Part shown: positions 7,370 to 13,123 of the stretch, piece by piece
Layout of the letters: every line of letters begins with the position of its first letter
How positions within the stretch are numbered: position 1 is the first letter of the stretch
Assembly (NCBI GenBank): GCA_027858145.1
Contig: JAQIDF010000308.1
Span: 1-13,123, forward strand
Reading direction: 5' to 3'
Length of the DNA: 13,123 bases
Source of the DNA: Prolixibacteraceae bacterium
GTDB lineage: Bacteria > Bacteroidota > Bacteroidia > Bacteroidales > Prolixibacteraceae
Notes under the pieces: generated by a model
The model's input: the letters and a program-made list of their open reading frames with translations, nothing else
What the model was told of the DNA's origin: nothing
Databases searched by the model: none
Position numbers and translations under genes: made by a program

Positions 7370-7507
7370 GGTATTTATCTGTCACATTAATTCTTCGTGT
7401 TTCTATACCTCCAGTTCTTCCTTCAAATATCTCCCGGTAATTGATTTTTTGCTGGCAGCCACATCTTCGGGTGTGCCTTTTGCCACAACTTTACCACCGC
7501 CACGGCC
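7370..7507 (-). pseudogene. uvrA: Displaced 3' end of uvrA (last 34 codons plus stop and flank)
   Basis: The 138 bp match 8730-8867 without gaps and with 7 differences. The coding part is 7403-7507: 34 codons in the uvrA frame followed by the same TAG stop, with the remaining 33 bp matching the non-coding sequence beyond uvrA. The frame is still open. The four differences nearest the stop are silent (V, E, S and K codons); the three further in change I to V, T to K and N to D relative to uvrA residues 921, 924 and 929. Homology stops abruptly at 7507/7508. The fragment lacks everything needed for UvrA activity and is a relic of a duplication or of an integration event at the uvrA 3' end. Confidence 0.93.
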
Positions 7508-7725
7508 AACGTAAGCTTGTACAGATTAGTGCAATGATATTATCTGTTGATATTTATCAAAACATTGAGGCTGTTTATAACTTCAAACAAGCCATTTGTC
7601 AAATAAAAGGATAATTTTTGCCACTTCCCTTATAATCAAAAACATTATTATTATACTTTTACTATCCAACAAAGAAATTTTTAAATTTGATGAATTCTCA
7701 ATAATTATGGAATGGAGTTAAAAAA
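7508..7725. other. AT-rich leader region before the 75-aa gene
   Basis: This 218-bp stretch runs from the uvrA-fragment breakpoint to the small gene and probably contains its promoter. A TAATTTTTG at 7612-7620 is one base too long for TAnnTTTG and its nearest TTTG (7595-7598) is too close, so I do not call a promoter. A stop-free frame without a start codon (7581-7721) exists but looks accidental. Confidence 0.4.
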
Positions 7726-7953
7726 GTGACTTCAGTAATTGTATCAACTACTGTAAGTACTGTTGTAAATGTTTTTGGTTCAGGAATAATGGGAACAGGA
7801 ACTGATAATGGAGTAATAGATAATTTATTATGCACAATTCCTAGCGTTCTTTATGGTTTATATTATGGAGTTGTTATTGGCATTGATTGTGATCCTTTTG
7901 ATTTTGATTGTATGCTGTCGAGTGAAGAATACCAAATGGCGTGTAATGGATAA
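7726..7953 (+). CDS. Small hydrophobic, cysteine-containing protein (75 aa)
   Basis: I do not recognise this protein. It starts at GTG 7726, and the choice is supported by GGAG at 7714-7717, eight bases upstream; the frame is closed by a stop at 7702-7704, and no ATG lies in frame before it. Two hydrophobic stretches (about 4-22 and 34-53) are rich in V, S, G, T and Y, and the C-terminal 20 residues are acidic with cysteines (C55, C62, C73; also C36). The stretch IDCDPFDFDC is distinctive. There is no classical basic signal-peptide start. It ends 21 bp before the 236-aa gene on the same strand, so the two are probably co-transcribed. It might be a small membrane or secreted peptide, or a degraded remnant of a larger gene. 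Confidence 0.55.
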   Translation: MTSVIVSTTVSTVVNVFGSGIMGTGTDNGVIDNLLCTIPSVLYGLYYGVVIGIDCDPFDFDCMLSSEEYQMACNG

Positions 7954-7974
7954 ATAAAAATAATATTAGTATTT

Positions 7975-8685
7975 ATGAGAAAAGAATTATCAATAATAGT
8001 TTTTGTTTGCCTTTCATTTTCGTTGTTTGCAGAGGATAATGATTGGCATTTAGGTTATTCCGAAAATAGCGGCATTGCCCTATTGAATGACAATAGTAAT
8101 ATCAATTCAGTTCTACAATCTTCAAGTCTGCCTGTTGTACCCAATTCAGAGGTGTTTTCTTCAGTTCGGAGTCTATTCTTGTCCACCGGTAAATGGATAT
8201 TTACTTTTGGGAATACCAGCTTGAATTCAAGTGAAAACAATACAATGAATGGCTATGATTCTGGTTATACTGCTAGAGGTTGGTTGTTTCAGTGTGGTTA
8301 CAACATGTTAGCTAAGGAGAAGTCAGAACTGTATCTGAGTATAGGAGGTGGCCAGTTAAACTCTATAGGAACTATTTTTTCAAATGAAAAGACCGATATT
8401 TCAGCAATCGATGATTTGTTTTTATATGGTTGTGAAAGGGTAGAGTTTGTGCAGAACTATACTTCTGTATCTGTTGGGTTATCATATTTATACCCTTTAT
8501 TTAATAATATATTGAATTGTGCTGATTTAAAATTAGGCGCCAACTGTAATTATTGGTATAATTTTGGCACTTCGGCAAAACTTAATGATAAATCATTTAT
8601 TGTTAAGAATAATACCATGTCAGGTTTTTCATTTGGAGTGTCGTTGATGTTGTCATTCGATTTAACACAGATTATTAATGAATAA
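7975..8685 (+). CDS. Exported hypothetical protein, possible outer-membrane beta-barrel (236 aa, copy B)
   Basis: A full-length 236-aa protein with a clear signal peptide (MRKELSIIVFVCLSFSLFA, cleavage expected after A19). The mature part has many alternating strands typical of small beta-barrels or beta-rich surface proteins, for example around 100-112, 117-127, 163-177, 184-196 and 216-230, and four cysteines (107, 153, 182, 191). It does not end in the terminal aromatic residue usual for barrel proteins, so the barrel reading is tentative. No known domain is recognised. The start has no Shine-Dalgarno sequence, as is common in this phylum. It follows the 75-aa gene by 21 bp and converges on uvrA. 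Its DNA is much more AT-rich than uvrA. Its last 102 codons are nearly identical to the partial gene at the window start, so it is a recently duplicated gene. Confidence 0.82.
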   Translation: MRKELSIIVFVCLSFSLFAEDNDWHLGYSENSGIALLNDNSNINSVLQSSSLPVVPNSEVFSSVRSLFLSTGKWIFTFGNTSLNSSENNTMNGYDSGYTARGWLFQCGYNMLAKEKSELYLSIGGGQLNSIGTIFSNEKTDISAIDDLFLYGCERVEFVQNYTSVSVGLSYLYPLFNNILNCADLKLGANCNYWYNFGTSAKLNDKSFIVKNNTMSGFSFGVSLMLSFDLTQIINE

Positions 8686-8690
8686 GTGTT
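8375..8690 (+). repeat. Long direct repeat, copy B (partner 1-316)
   Basis: Counterpart of 1-316 with 8 differences and no indels. Here the repeat is followed, after 39 bp, by the uvrA 3' end; in the other copy it is followed by the efflux segment. Confidence 0.95.
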
Positions 8691-8693
8691 TTT

Positions 8694-8732
8694 ACCGTTG
8701 CCGGAAAGAGTGCAGAACTTTTCGGCAATGGT
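8694..8732. repeat. Perfect 15-bp stem-loop between convergent genes
   Basis: Arms 8694-8708 and 8718-8732 pair at all 15 positions if two G-T wobbles are allowed, with a 9-nt loop. It lies 8 bp after the 236-aa gene stop and 30 bp beyond the uvrA stop, where a two-way terminator would be expected. However the T-run lies before the stem on the plus strand and no T-tract follows it on either strand, so it is not a textbook intrinsic terminator. Most of this element is missing at the equivalent place in the other copy, where the efflux segment sits. Confidence 0.6.
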
Positions 8733-8867
8733 ATTTATCTGTCACATTAATTCTTCGTGTTTCTACACCTCCAGCTCTTCCTTCAAATATCTCCCGGTAA
8801 TCGACTTTTTGCTGGCAGCCACATTTTCGGGTGTGCCTGTTGCCACAATTTTACCACCGCCACGGCC
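8730..8867 (-). repeat. uvrA 3'-end direct repeat (partner 7370-7507)
   Basis: The resident copy of the 138-bp repeat: the last 34 codons and stop of intact uvrA plus 33 bp of flank. The offset between the copies is a constant 1,360 bp, so there are no indels. Confidence 0.93.
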
Positions 8868-11609
8868 GCCTTCAGGGCCTATGTCGATTAAGTAGTCGGC
8901 TACTTTTATCACGTCCATGTTGTGCTCAATTACAATAACTGTATTGCCTTTGTCAACCAGTTTGTTCAGCACTTCGAGCAACACCTTGATGTCTTCGAAG
9001 TGCAGCCCGGTGGTAGGTTCATCGAGTATGTAGATGGTTTGGCCGGTGTCGCGCTTCGATAGCTCGGTGGCCAGCTTTACGCGTTGTGCCTCACCTCCCG
9101 ATATAGTGGTCGATGATTGTCCAAGCGTAAGGTAGCCAAGCCCTACTTCCTGCATGGTTTTTAGTTTTTTCAATATTTTGGGATGGCTTTCGAAAAACTC
9201 TACGCCCTGGTTGATAGTCATGTCAAGTACATCGCTGATGGATTTTCCGCGGTAGCGTACTTCAAGTGTTTCGCGGTTGTAACGCCGGCCATTGCACTTG
9301 TCGCAGTGTACATATACATCGGGGAGGAAGTTCATCTCGATAAGTTTCATGCCGCCGCCCTGGCATTCTTCGCAGCGGCCGCCTTTCACGTTAAACGAGA
9401 AGCGTCCGGGCTTGTAACCCCTGATTTTCGATTCGGGCAACTTGGTAAACAAGTCGCGGATATCGGAAAACACGCCTGTGTAAGTGACGGGGTTCGATCG
9501 TGGTGTGCGACCCAGCGGCGACTGGTCAACCAGCACCACTTTGTCGATATTGTCAAGTCCGTTGATGGATTTGTAAGGCAGCGGGTCTTTTACCGAGCGA
9601 TAAAAGCGTTGGCTCAATATGGGTTGTAGCGTTTCGTTTACGAGTGTTGATTTTCCGCTTCCCGACACACCGGTAACACAAATAAGATTACTTAGCGGGA
9701 ATTCGGCATTTACATTTTTCAGGTTATTACCGCTACATCCTTTTAGTTTTATCGACTTTCCGGAACCGGGTCTGCGTGTTTGGGGTACTTCAATTTTCAT
9801 CTCATCGCGCAAGTATTTTGATGTTAACGAATCACCTTTCAGTATTTGTTCGGGAGTTCCGGCGCCCATTATTTTTCCTCCGTGCCGTCCGGCATAAGGA
9901 CCAAGGTCAACAACATAGTCGGCATTCAGCATCATGTCCTTGTCGTGCTCAACAACCACCACCGAGTTACCGGTGTCACGCAGTTGTTCCAGCGAGTGTA
10001 TCAACCGCAGGTTGTCTCGGTGGTGCAGGCCAATGCTGGGCTCGTCGAGAATATAAAGTACGTTTACCAGTTGAGAACCAATTTGTGTGGCCAGTCGTAT
10101 GCGCTGCGATTCTCCGCCCGAGAGTGTTTTTGCCGGACGGTTCAGTGCCAGATATTCGAGGCCTACATTGAGCATAAACCCGAGGCGGTCGCGTATTTCT
10201 TTGATCACTTCAACGCCAATTTTTCGTTGACGTTCACTAATGCGCTCTTCAAGGCTGTAGAGCCATTGCTTCATCTCGATGAGATCCATTCCGGATACCT
10301 CTGCAATGTTTTTATCATCAATTTTAAACCACAGCGATTCTTTCTTTAACCGTTGTCCGTTACATTCGGGGCAGGTGGTTTCGCGGATATACTGGTTGGC
10401 CCATTTTTTTGCCCGCTCCGAAGTTTCCTCCCGCTGACTTTCGATATATTTAACCACTCCCTCGTAGGTCATGTAGTAGTTAATGTTTGCACCCAGTGGC
10501 GAGTTTTTCAGTTGAATACGGTCGTTGGTGCCATACAATATTTTGTCGAGTGCCTCTTCGGGCAGCTTGTCAATGGGGTCCTTAATTTTGCAATTATATT
10601 GGTCGAGTATGGCTTCGATTTGCCAAAAAATTACCGAGTTTTTGAAGTTGCCCAGTGGTGCAATACCGCCTTTGTGAATCGAAATTTTTCGGTCGGGTAT
10701 CAGTTTGTTGATGTCAAGTTGGGGTATATGACCCAGTCCGTTACATTTTTCGCTGGCTCCCTGTGGCGAGTTAAACGAGAAATTGTGGGGCGCCGGTTCG
10801 GCATACGAGATACCGGTGGTGGGGCACATCAGATGGCGGCTGTAGTATTTCACTTCGCCGCTTTCGTGATCCAGTATCATCAGTATATCTTTGCCTTGCT
10901 TCATGGCGGTTTGCACCGAGTCTTTCAGACGCTTGTCCGATGCTTCGTCAACCACCATTTTATCGATCACCATTTCGATAAAGTGGTTTTTGTACCGGTC
11001 GGTTTTCATACCATGCCTCAGCTCGGTAATCAGCCCGTCAACCCGTGCCTGCAGGTAACCCTTTTTAATCATTTGTTCAAACAACTCGCGGTAATGGCCT
11101 TTACGGCCTTTCACCATGGGGGCGAGAACAATAATTTTCTTCCCTTTAAATTTATCGCGAATGAGGTCAAGAATTTTCTGTTCGGAATACTTCACCATTT
11201 TTTCGCCGGTGTTATACGAATAAGCTTCGCCGGCACGGGCATAAAGCAAGCGCAGAAAATCATATATCTCGGTTACCGTTCCCACAGTTGAGCGGGGATT
11301 TTTATTGGTTGTTTTTTGTTCGATGGAAATTACCGGGCTAAGTCCTGAAATCTCGTCCACGTCGGGACGTTCCATGTTGCCGATAAAAGAGCGGGCATAT
11401 GCCGAAAACGTTTCGATGTACCGGCGTTGCCCCTCAGCGTATATGGTATCGAAGGCAAGCGACGATTTGCCGCTTCCGCTGAGTCCGGTTACTACCGAAA
11501 GCTTGTTGCGCGGAATGTCAACATCGATGTTGTGCAGATTGTGAACACGCGCGCCACGTACCTTAATATATTCCTGATTGTTATGTTCTGATTTATTGTT
11601 TTTTGTCAT
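8763..11609 (-). CDS. uvrA: UvrABC system protein A (excinuclease ATPase subunit)
   Basis: A 948-aa UvrA, which scans DNA for bulky damage and loads UvrB in nucleotide excision repair. Both ABC modules are complete: Walker A GLSGSGKSS (42-50) with signature LSGGESQR (496-503) and Walker B LYILDEP (518-524); second Walker A GVSGSGKST (647-655), signature ISGGEAQR (836-843) and Walker B IYILDEP (859-865). The C-terminal zinc finger is intact (C746, C749, C769, C772) and a CPEC pair lies at 413-416. The first zinc finger is degenerate: C262 and C289 remain, but their partners are T265 and S286. Length is normal for UvrA1. It follows the lytic transglycosylase gene by 11 bp. DNA is clearly GC-richer than everything to its left. 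Its last 34 codons are duplicated at 7403-7507. Confidence 0.98.
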   Translation of the reverse strand: MTKNNKSEHNNQEYIKVRGARVHNLHNIDVDIPRNKLSVVTGLSGSGKSSLAFDTIYAEGQRRYIETFSAYARSFIGNMERPDVDEISGLSPVISIEQKTTNKNPRSTVGTVTEIYDFLRLLYARAGEAYSYNTGEKMVKYSEQKILDLIRDKFKGKKIIVLAPMVKGRKGHYRELFEQMIKKGYLQARVDGLITELRHGMKTDRYKNHFIEMVIDKMVVDEASDKRLKDSVQTAMKQGKDILMILDHESGEVKYYSRHLMCPTTGISYAEPAPHNFSFNSPQGASEKCNGLGHIPQLDINKLIPDRKISIHKGGIAPLGNFKNSVIFWQIEAILDQYNCKIKDPIDKLPEEALDKILYGTNDRIQLKNSPLGANINYYMTYEGVVKYIESQREETSERAKKWANQYIRETTCPECNGQRLKKESLWFKIDDKNIAEVSGMDLIEMKQWLYSLEERISERQRKIGVEVIKEIRDRLGFMLNVGLEYLALNRPAKTLSGGESQRIRLATQIGSQLVNVLYILDEPSIGLHHRDNLRLIHSLEQLRDTGNSVVVVEHDKDMMLNADYVVDLGPYAGRHGGKIMGAGTPEQILKGDSLTSKYLRDEMKIEVPQTRRPGSGKSIKLKGCSGNNLKNVNAEFPLSNLICVTGVSGSGKSTLVNETLQPILSQRFYRSVKDPLPYKSINGLDNIDKVVLVDQSPLGRTPRSNPVTYTGVFSDIRDLFTKLPESKIRGYKPGRFSFNVKGGRCEECQGGGMKLIEMNFLPDVYVHCDKCNGRRYNRETLEVRYRGKSISDVLDMTINQGVEFFESHPKILKKLKTMQEVGLGYLTLGQSSTTISGGEAQRVKLATELSKRDTGQTIYILDEPTTGLHFEDIKVLLEVLNKLVDKGNTVIVIEHNMDVIKVADYLIDIGPEGGRGGGKIVATGTPENVAASKKSITGRYLKEELEV

Positions 11610-11620
11610 TTGTGTATTTG

Positions 11621-12571
11621 TTAGTACGACCTGTACTTTCCTTTGGGAATGATGATTTCGTAAGTTTTACCCTCGGGGTTAACAAGGGTTGTGTCGCGTA
11701 GCCAGGGATTGAAATACTTGAGAATTTTGTAGTTGGTGCCGTGTTCCTGCGCAAAGTCTGAAAAGTTTTCAACCGAAGTATCTACTTCAACCTCTTTGGT
11801 AGGGATAATGGGGTAGAGGTCTTTCCTTTTATAATAAAAACCATAGTCTTCGGGGTTTTCCATAATGGTTTTGAGCCCGAGAATACGAAAAACATAGCGG
11901 CTGGTTTCGGGATTGAGTAACAGGTTGTAATAGTGTGTCTCTTTTTGGCGTTCAATCTCGCGGTCGATTCCCCGGCGCCCGGCATTGTACGAAGCGGCCA
12001 CGGTTGTCCAGTTGCCATATTTTTCGTACGATTCGTGCAGGTAGGCACAGGCAGCCACGGTAGATTTTTCAATGTTGTACCGTTCGTCAACTTCGTTGTT
12101 TACCTCCAGACCGTAATCCCGGGCAGTATGTTCTAAAAACTGCCATAAACCCACGGCTCCGGCAGGTGAAATAGCTTTTGGGTTAAAACCGCTTTCAGCC
12201 AGCGCAAGGTATTTGAAATCATCAGGTATGTTGTTTTCTTTTAGTATGGGTTCAATGATGTGAAAGTAACGTGGTGCCAATTTCATAAACAGCAGGGTCT
12301 GCGAGTGAAAATAAGTATTTACCAGTAACTCGCGGTCGAGGCTTTCGCGTACATCAAAATTATCGAGGGGCACAGGCTCACCGGCAAATGTCAACATTTC
12401 AGGTATAGGTGGCGGGGTCACTTCCTGTCTGATTTGTTTATTCTGTTCAGCAGTCGGATTGCCCGGATCTGTTTCAGAATTAAGTGCACTGTATGATGAA
12501 AATATTAATCCTGTAATTATAATTGCGACAAGTGATATGCCCGATATTATTGAAATTTTCTTTCTGCTCAT
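11621..12571 (-). CDS. Lytic transglycosylase, MltD-like, with degenerate LysM-like C-terminus
   Basis: A 316-aa murein-cleaving enzyme read from ATG 12569-12571, which is preceded by GGAG and gives a basic start (MSRKK) and a signal anchor (about 6-26). A longer frame from 12631 would put 20 polar residues ahead of the signal and is less likely. After a proline-rich linker, the SLT domain spans about 110-235: catalytic Glu126 in ALAESGF, then SPAGAVGLWQF and AASYNAGRRGID, all standard for family 23-type lytic transglycosylases. The C-terminal part (about 263-312) with FAQEHGTNYKILKYFNPWL and IIIPKG resembles a worn LysM module, as in MltD. It should act on peptidoglycan in the periplasm. It lies 11 bp upstream of uvrA and is probably co-transcribed with it. 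Confidence 0.93.
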   Translation of the reverse strand: MSRKKISIISGISLVAIIITGLIFSSYSALNSETDPGNPTAEQNKQIRQEVTPPPIPEMLTFAGEPVPLDNFDVRESLDRELLVNTYFHSQTLLFMKLAPRYFHIIEPILKENNIPDDFKYLALAESGFNPKAISPAGAVGLWQFLEHTARDYGLEVNNEVDERYNIEKSTVAACAYLHESYEKYGNWTTVAASYNAGRRGIDREIERQKETHYYNLLLNPETSRYVFRILGLKTIMENPEDYGFYYKRKDLYPIIPTKEVEVDTSVENFSDFAQEHGTNYKILKYFNPWLRDTTLVNPEGKTYEIIIPKGKYRSY

Positions 12572-12841
12572 CTTTGCTTCTCCAAATAAAACGTTAACGC
12601 AACAATCGGTATTTGTATTTTGTTGTTGCAAAATCAGTAATCCGCAAAAATACAGGAATTTTGTTACAGAAAAAAGAGATTGAGTGATAGAAAAATAAAA
12701 TGCACTTGCAGGTTTACAATTATATTCCTGTTTAAAGATTTTGAACGAACTACATGTTGCATTTATTTACTATTATATGGAAAGGTCACATGAAGATGGC
12801 AATAAAAAGTACCCGGTGTTTCTGTTAATTGGAAAAAAGAA
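12572..12841. other. Intergenic region upstream of the transglycosylase-uvrA operon
   Basis: This stretch of 270 bp lies between two minus-strand genes and carries the promoter candidate at 12645-12652. No further gene, clear terminator hairpin or repeat is visible. The short plus-strand frame at 12459-12683 is antisense to the transglycosylase start and not credible. Confidence 0.5.
12645..12652 (-). promoter_or_regulatory. Candidate -7 box of the transglycosylase-uvrA operon
   Basis: On the minus strand this reads TATTTTTG followed by CGG, a full match to TAnnTTTG. A start site about 7 bases on would leave a leader of about 66 nt before the ATG at 12571. The -33 region is T-rich (TCTTTTTTCTG) but has no exact TTTG at the right distance. 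Confidence 0.45.
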
Positions 12842-13123
12842 CTAAAACATATATTGTACCCCGCTATACACGCAAAAAGTGTACGGGCGGACATTGTACG
12901 TTGGCATTTCATTCAGTGAATTAAGCTGTATTTTAATTAATGGCTCTATACTCAAATTAAACAGTTTTGAAATTTCATAATTGATGCCGGCACCTATGCT
13001 GCTGCTGAATGTAATATCGCGCAATCCTTCAATGTTTCCACTTGCAATTGAGTTATCATTCTGCGAAAGATATACGTCGTTCGATACCAGAAAGTTGGTG
13101 TTTATACCACCCAGCAAGTGTAA
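12842..13123 (-). CDS. Outer-membrane beta-barrel protein, C-terminal part
   Basis: The 5' end is beyond the window; the frame is open to 13123, giving 93 residues and a TAG stop at 12842-12844. The visible sequence has barrel strands ending in turns, including ITFSSSIGAGINYEIS, LFNLSIEPLIKIQLNS and PYTFCVYSGVQYMF, with a terminal phenylalanine as recognised by the BAM machinery. The layout is like the PorT-like/outer-membrane beta-barrel proteins common in Bacteroidota, often found beside ECF sigma and anti-sigma genes, but such neighbours are not visible here. A TTG at 13115-13117 is not a plausible start. Confidence 0.75.
   Translation of the reverse strand, partial: LHLLGGINTNFLVSNDVYLSQNDNSIASGNIEGLRDITFSSSIGAGINYEISKLFNLSIEPLIKIQLNSLNEMPTYNVRPYTFCVYSGVQYMF

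Noticed and set aside
7180..7440. 86-codon plus-strand frame
   Set aside because: Its end runs antisense through the displaced uvrA fragment, and its start lies within the hairpin.
7581..7721. Possible peptide frame ending just before the 75-aa gene
   Set aside because: No start codon before its last few codons, and AT-rich composition explains the absence of stops.
10353..11291. 312-codon open frame on the plus strand
   Set aside because: It is fully antisense to uvrA, whose both ABC modules are intact, and its product has no recognisable protein features. The other plus-strand frames across 8686-11544 are rejected for the same reason.
12572..12631. Longer start for the lytic transglycosylase at 12631
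   Set aside because: The added 20 residues are polar and precede the signal anchor. The inner ATG has GGAG upstream and a basic MSRKK start.

Overview
The window looks like chromosomal DNA from a member of the Bacteroidota. The signs are a split MacAB/TolC-type efflux operon with its own LytS/LytTR two-component pair, TAnnTTTG-type -7 promoter boxes, mostly absent Shine-Dalgarno sequences, and a beta-barrel outer-membrane protein ending in an aromatic residue. I cannot name a genus.

Layout. (1) Positions 1-311 (+) are the 3' part of a gene for an exported protein, cut by the window edge. (2) Positions 453-6890 (-) hold a six-gene block transcribed right to left: TolC-like outer-membrane factor, MacA-like adaptor, ABC ATPase, MacB/FtsX-like permease, LytS-like sensor kinase and LytTR response regulator. 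Promoter-like boxes precede the TolC gene and the kinase gene. (3) Positions 6891-7369 are non-coding and contain a long imperfect hairpin. (4) Positions 7370-7507 are a displaced copy of the 3' end of uvrA. (5) Positions 7726-8685 (+) carry a 75-aa small protein gene followed by a full-length 236-aa exported protein gene, whose 3' end is nearly identical to the gene at the window start. (6) Positions 8763-12571 (-) hold uvrA and, 11 bp upstream of it, a lytic transglycosylase gene; the two probably form an operon. (7) The right edge holds the 3' end of an outer-membrane beta-barrel gene (-).

The genes of (2) make a complete tripartite ABC export machine. ATPase and permease form the inner-membrane pump, the adaptor bridges the periplasm and the TolC protein opens the outer membrane. 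The kinase and regulator probably control the pump. The substrate cannot be read from sequence.

The most unusual part is the structure downstream of uvrA. The uvrA 3' end is present twice (138 bp, 7 differences, period 1,360 bp) and the 236-aa gene end is present twice (316 bp, 8 differences, 8,374 bp apart). In the right-hand copy the two sequences are neighbours, 39 bp apart. In the left-hand copy they are separated by the 7-kb efflux segment, whose ends carry the inverted 9-mer GTTGGCAAC/GTTGCCAAC exactly at both homology breakpoints. Base composition also changes at the uvrA stop codon: by hand count positions 9061-9120 are 33/60 G+C, 5221-5280 are 24/60 and 8461-8520 are 14/60. The region downstream of uvrA therefore looks like an accessory locus built by duplication and insertion. 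No integrase, transposase, tRNA, rRNA or CRISPR array is visible.
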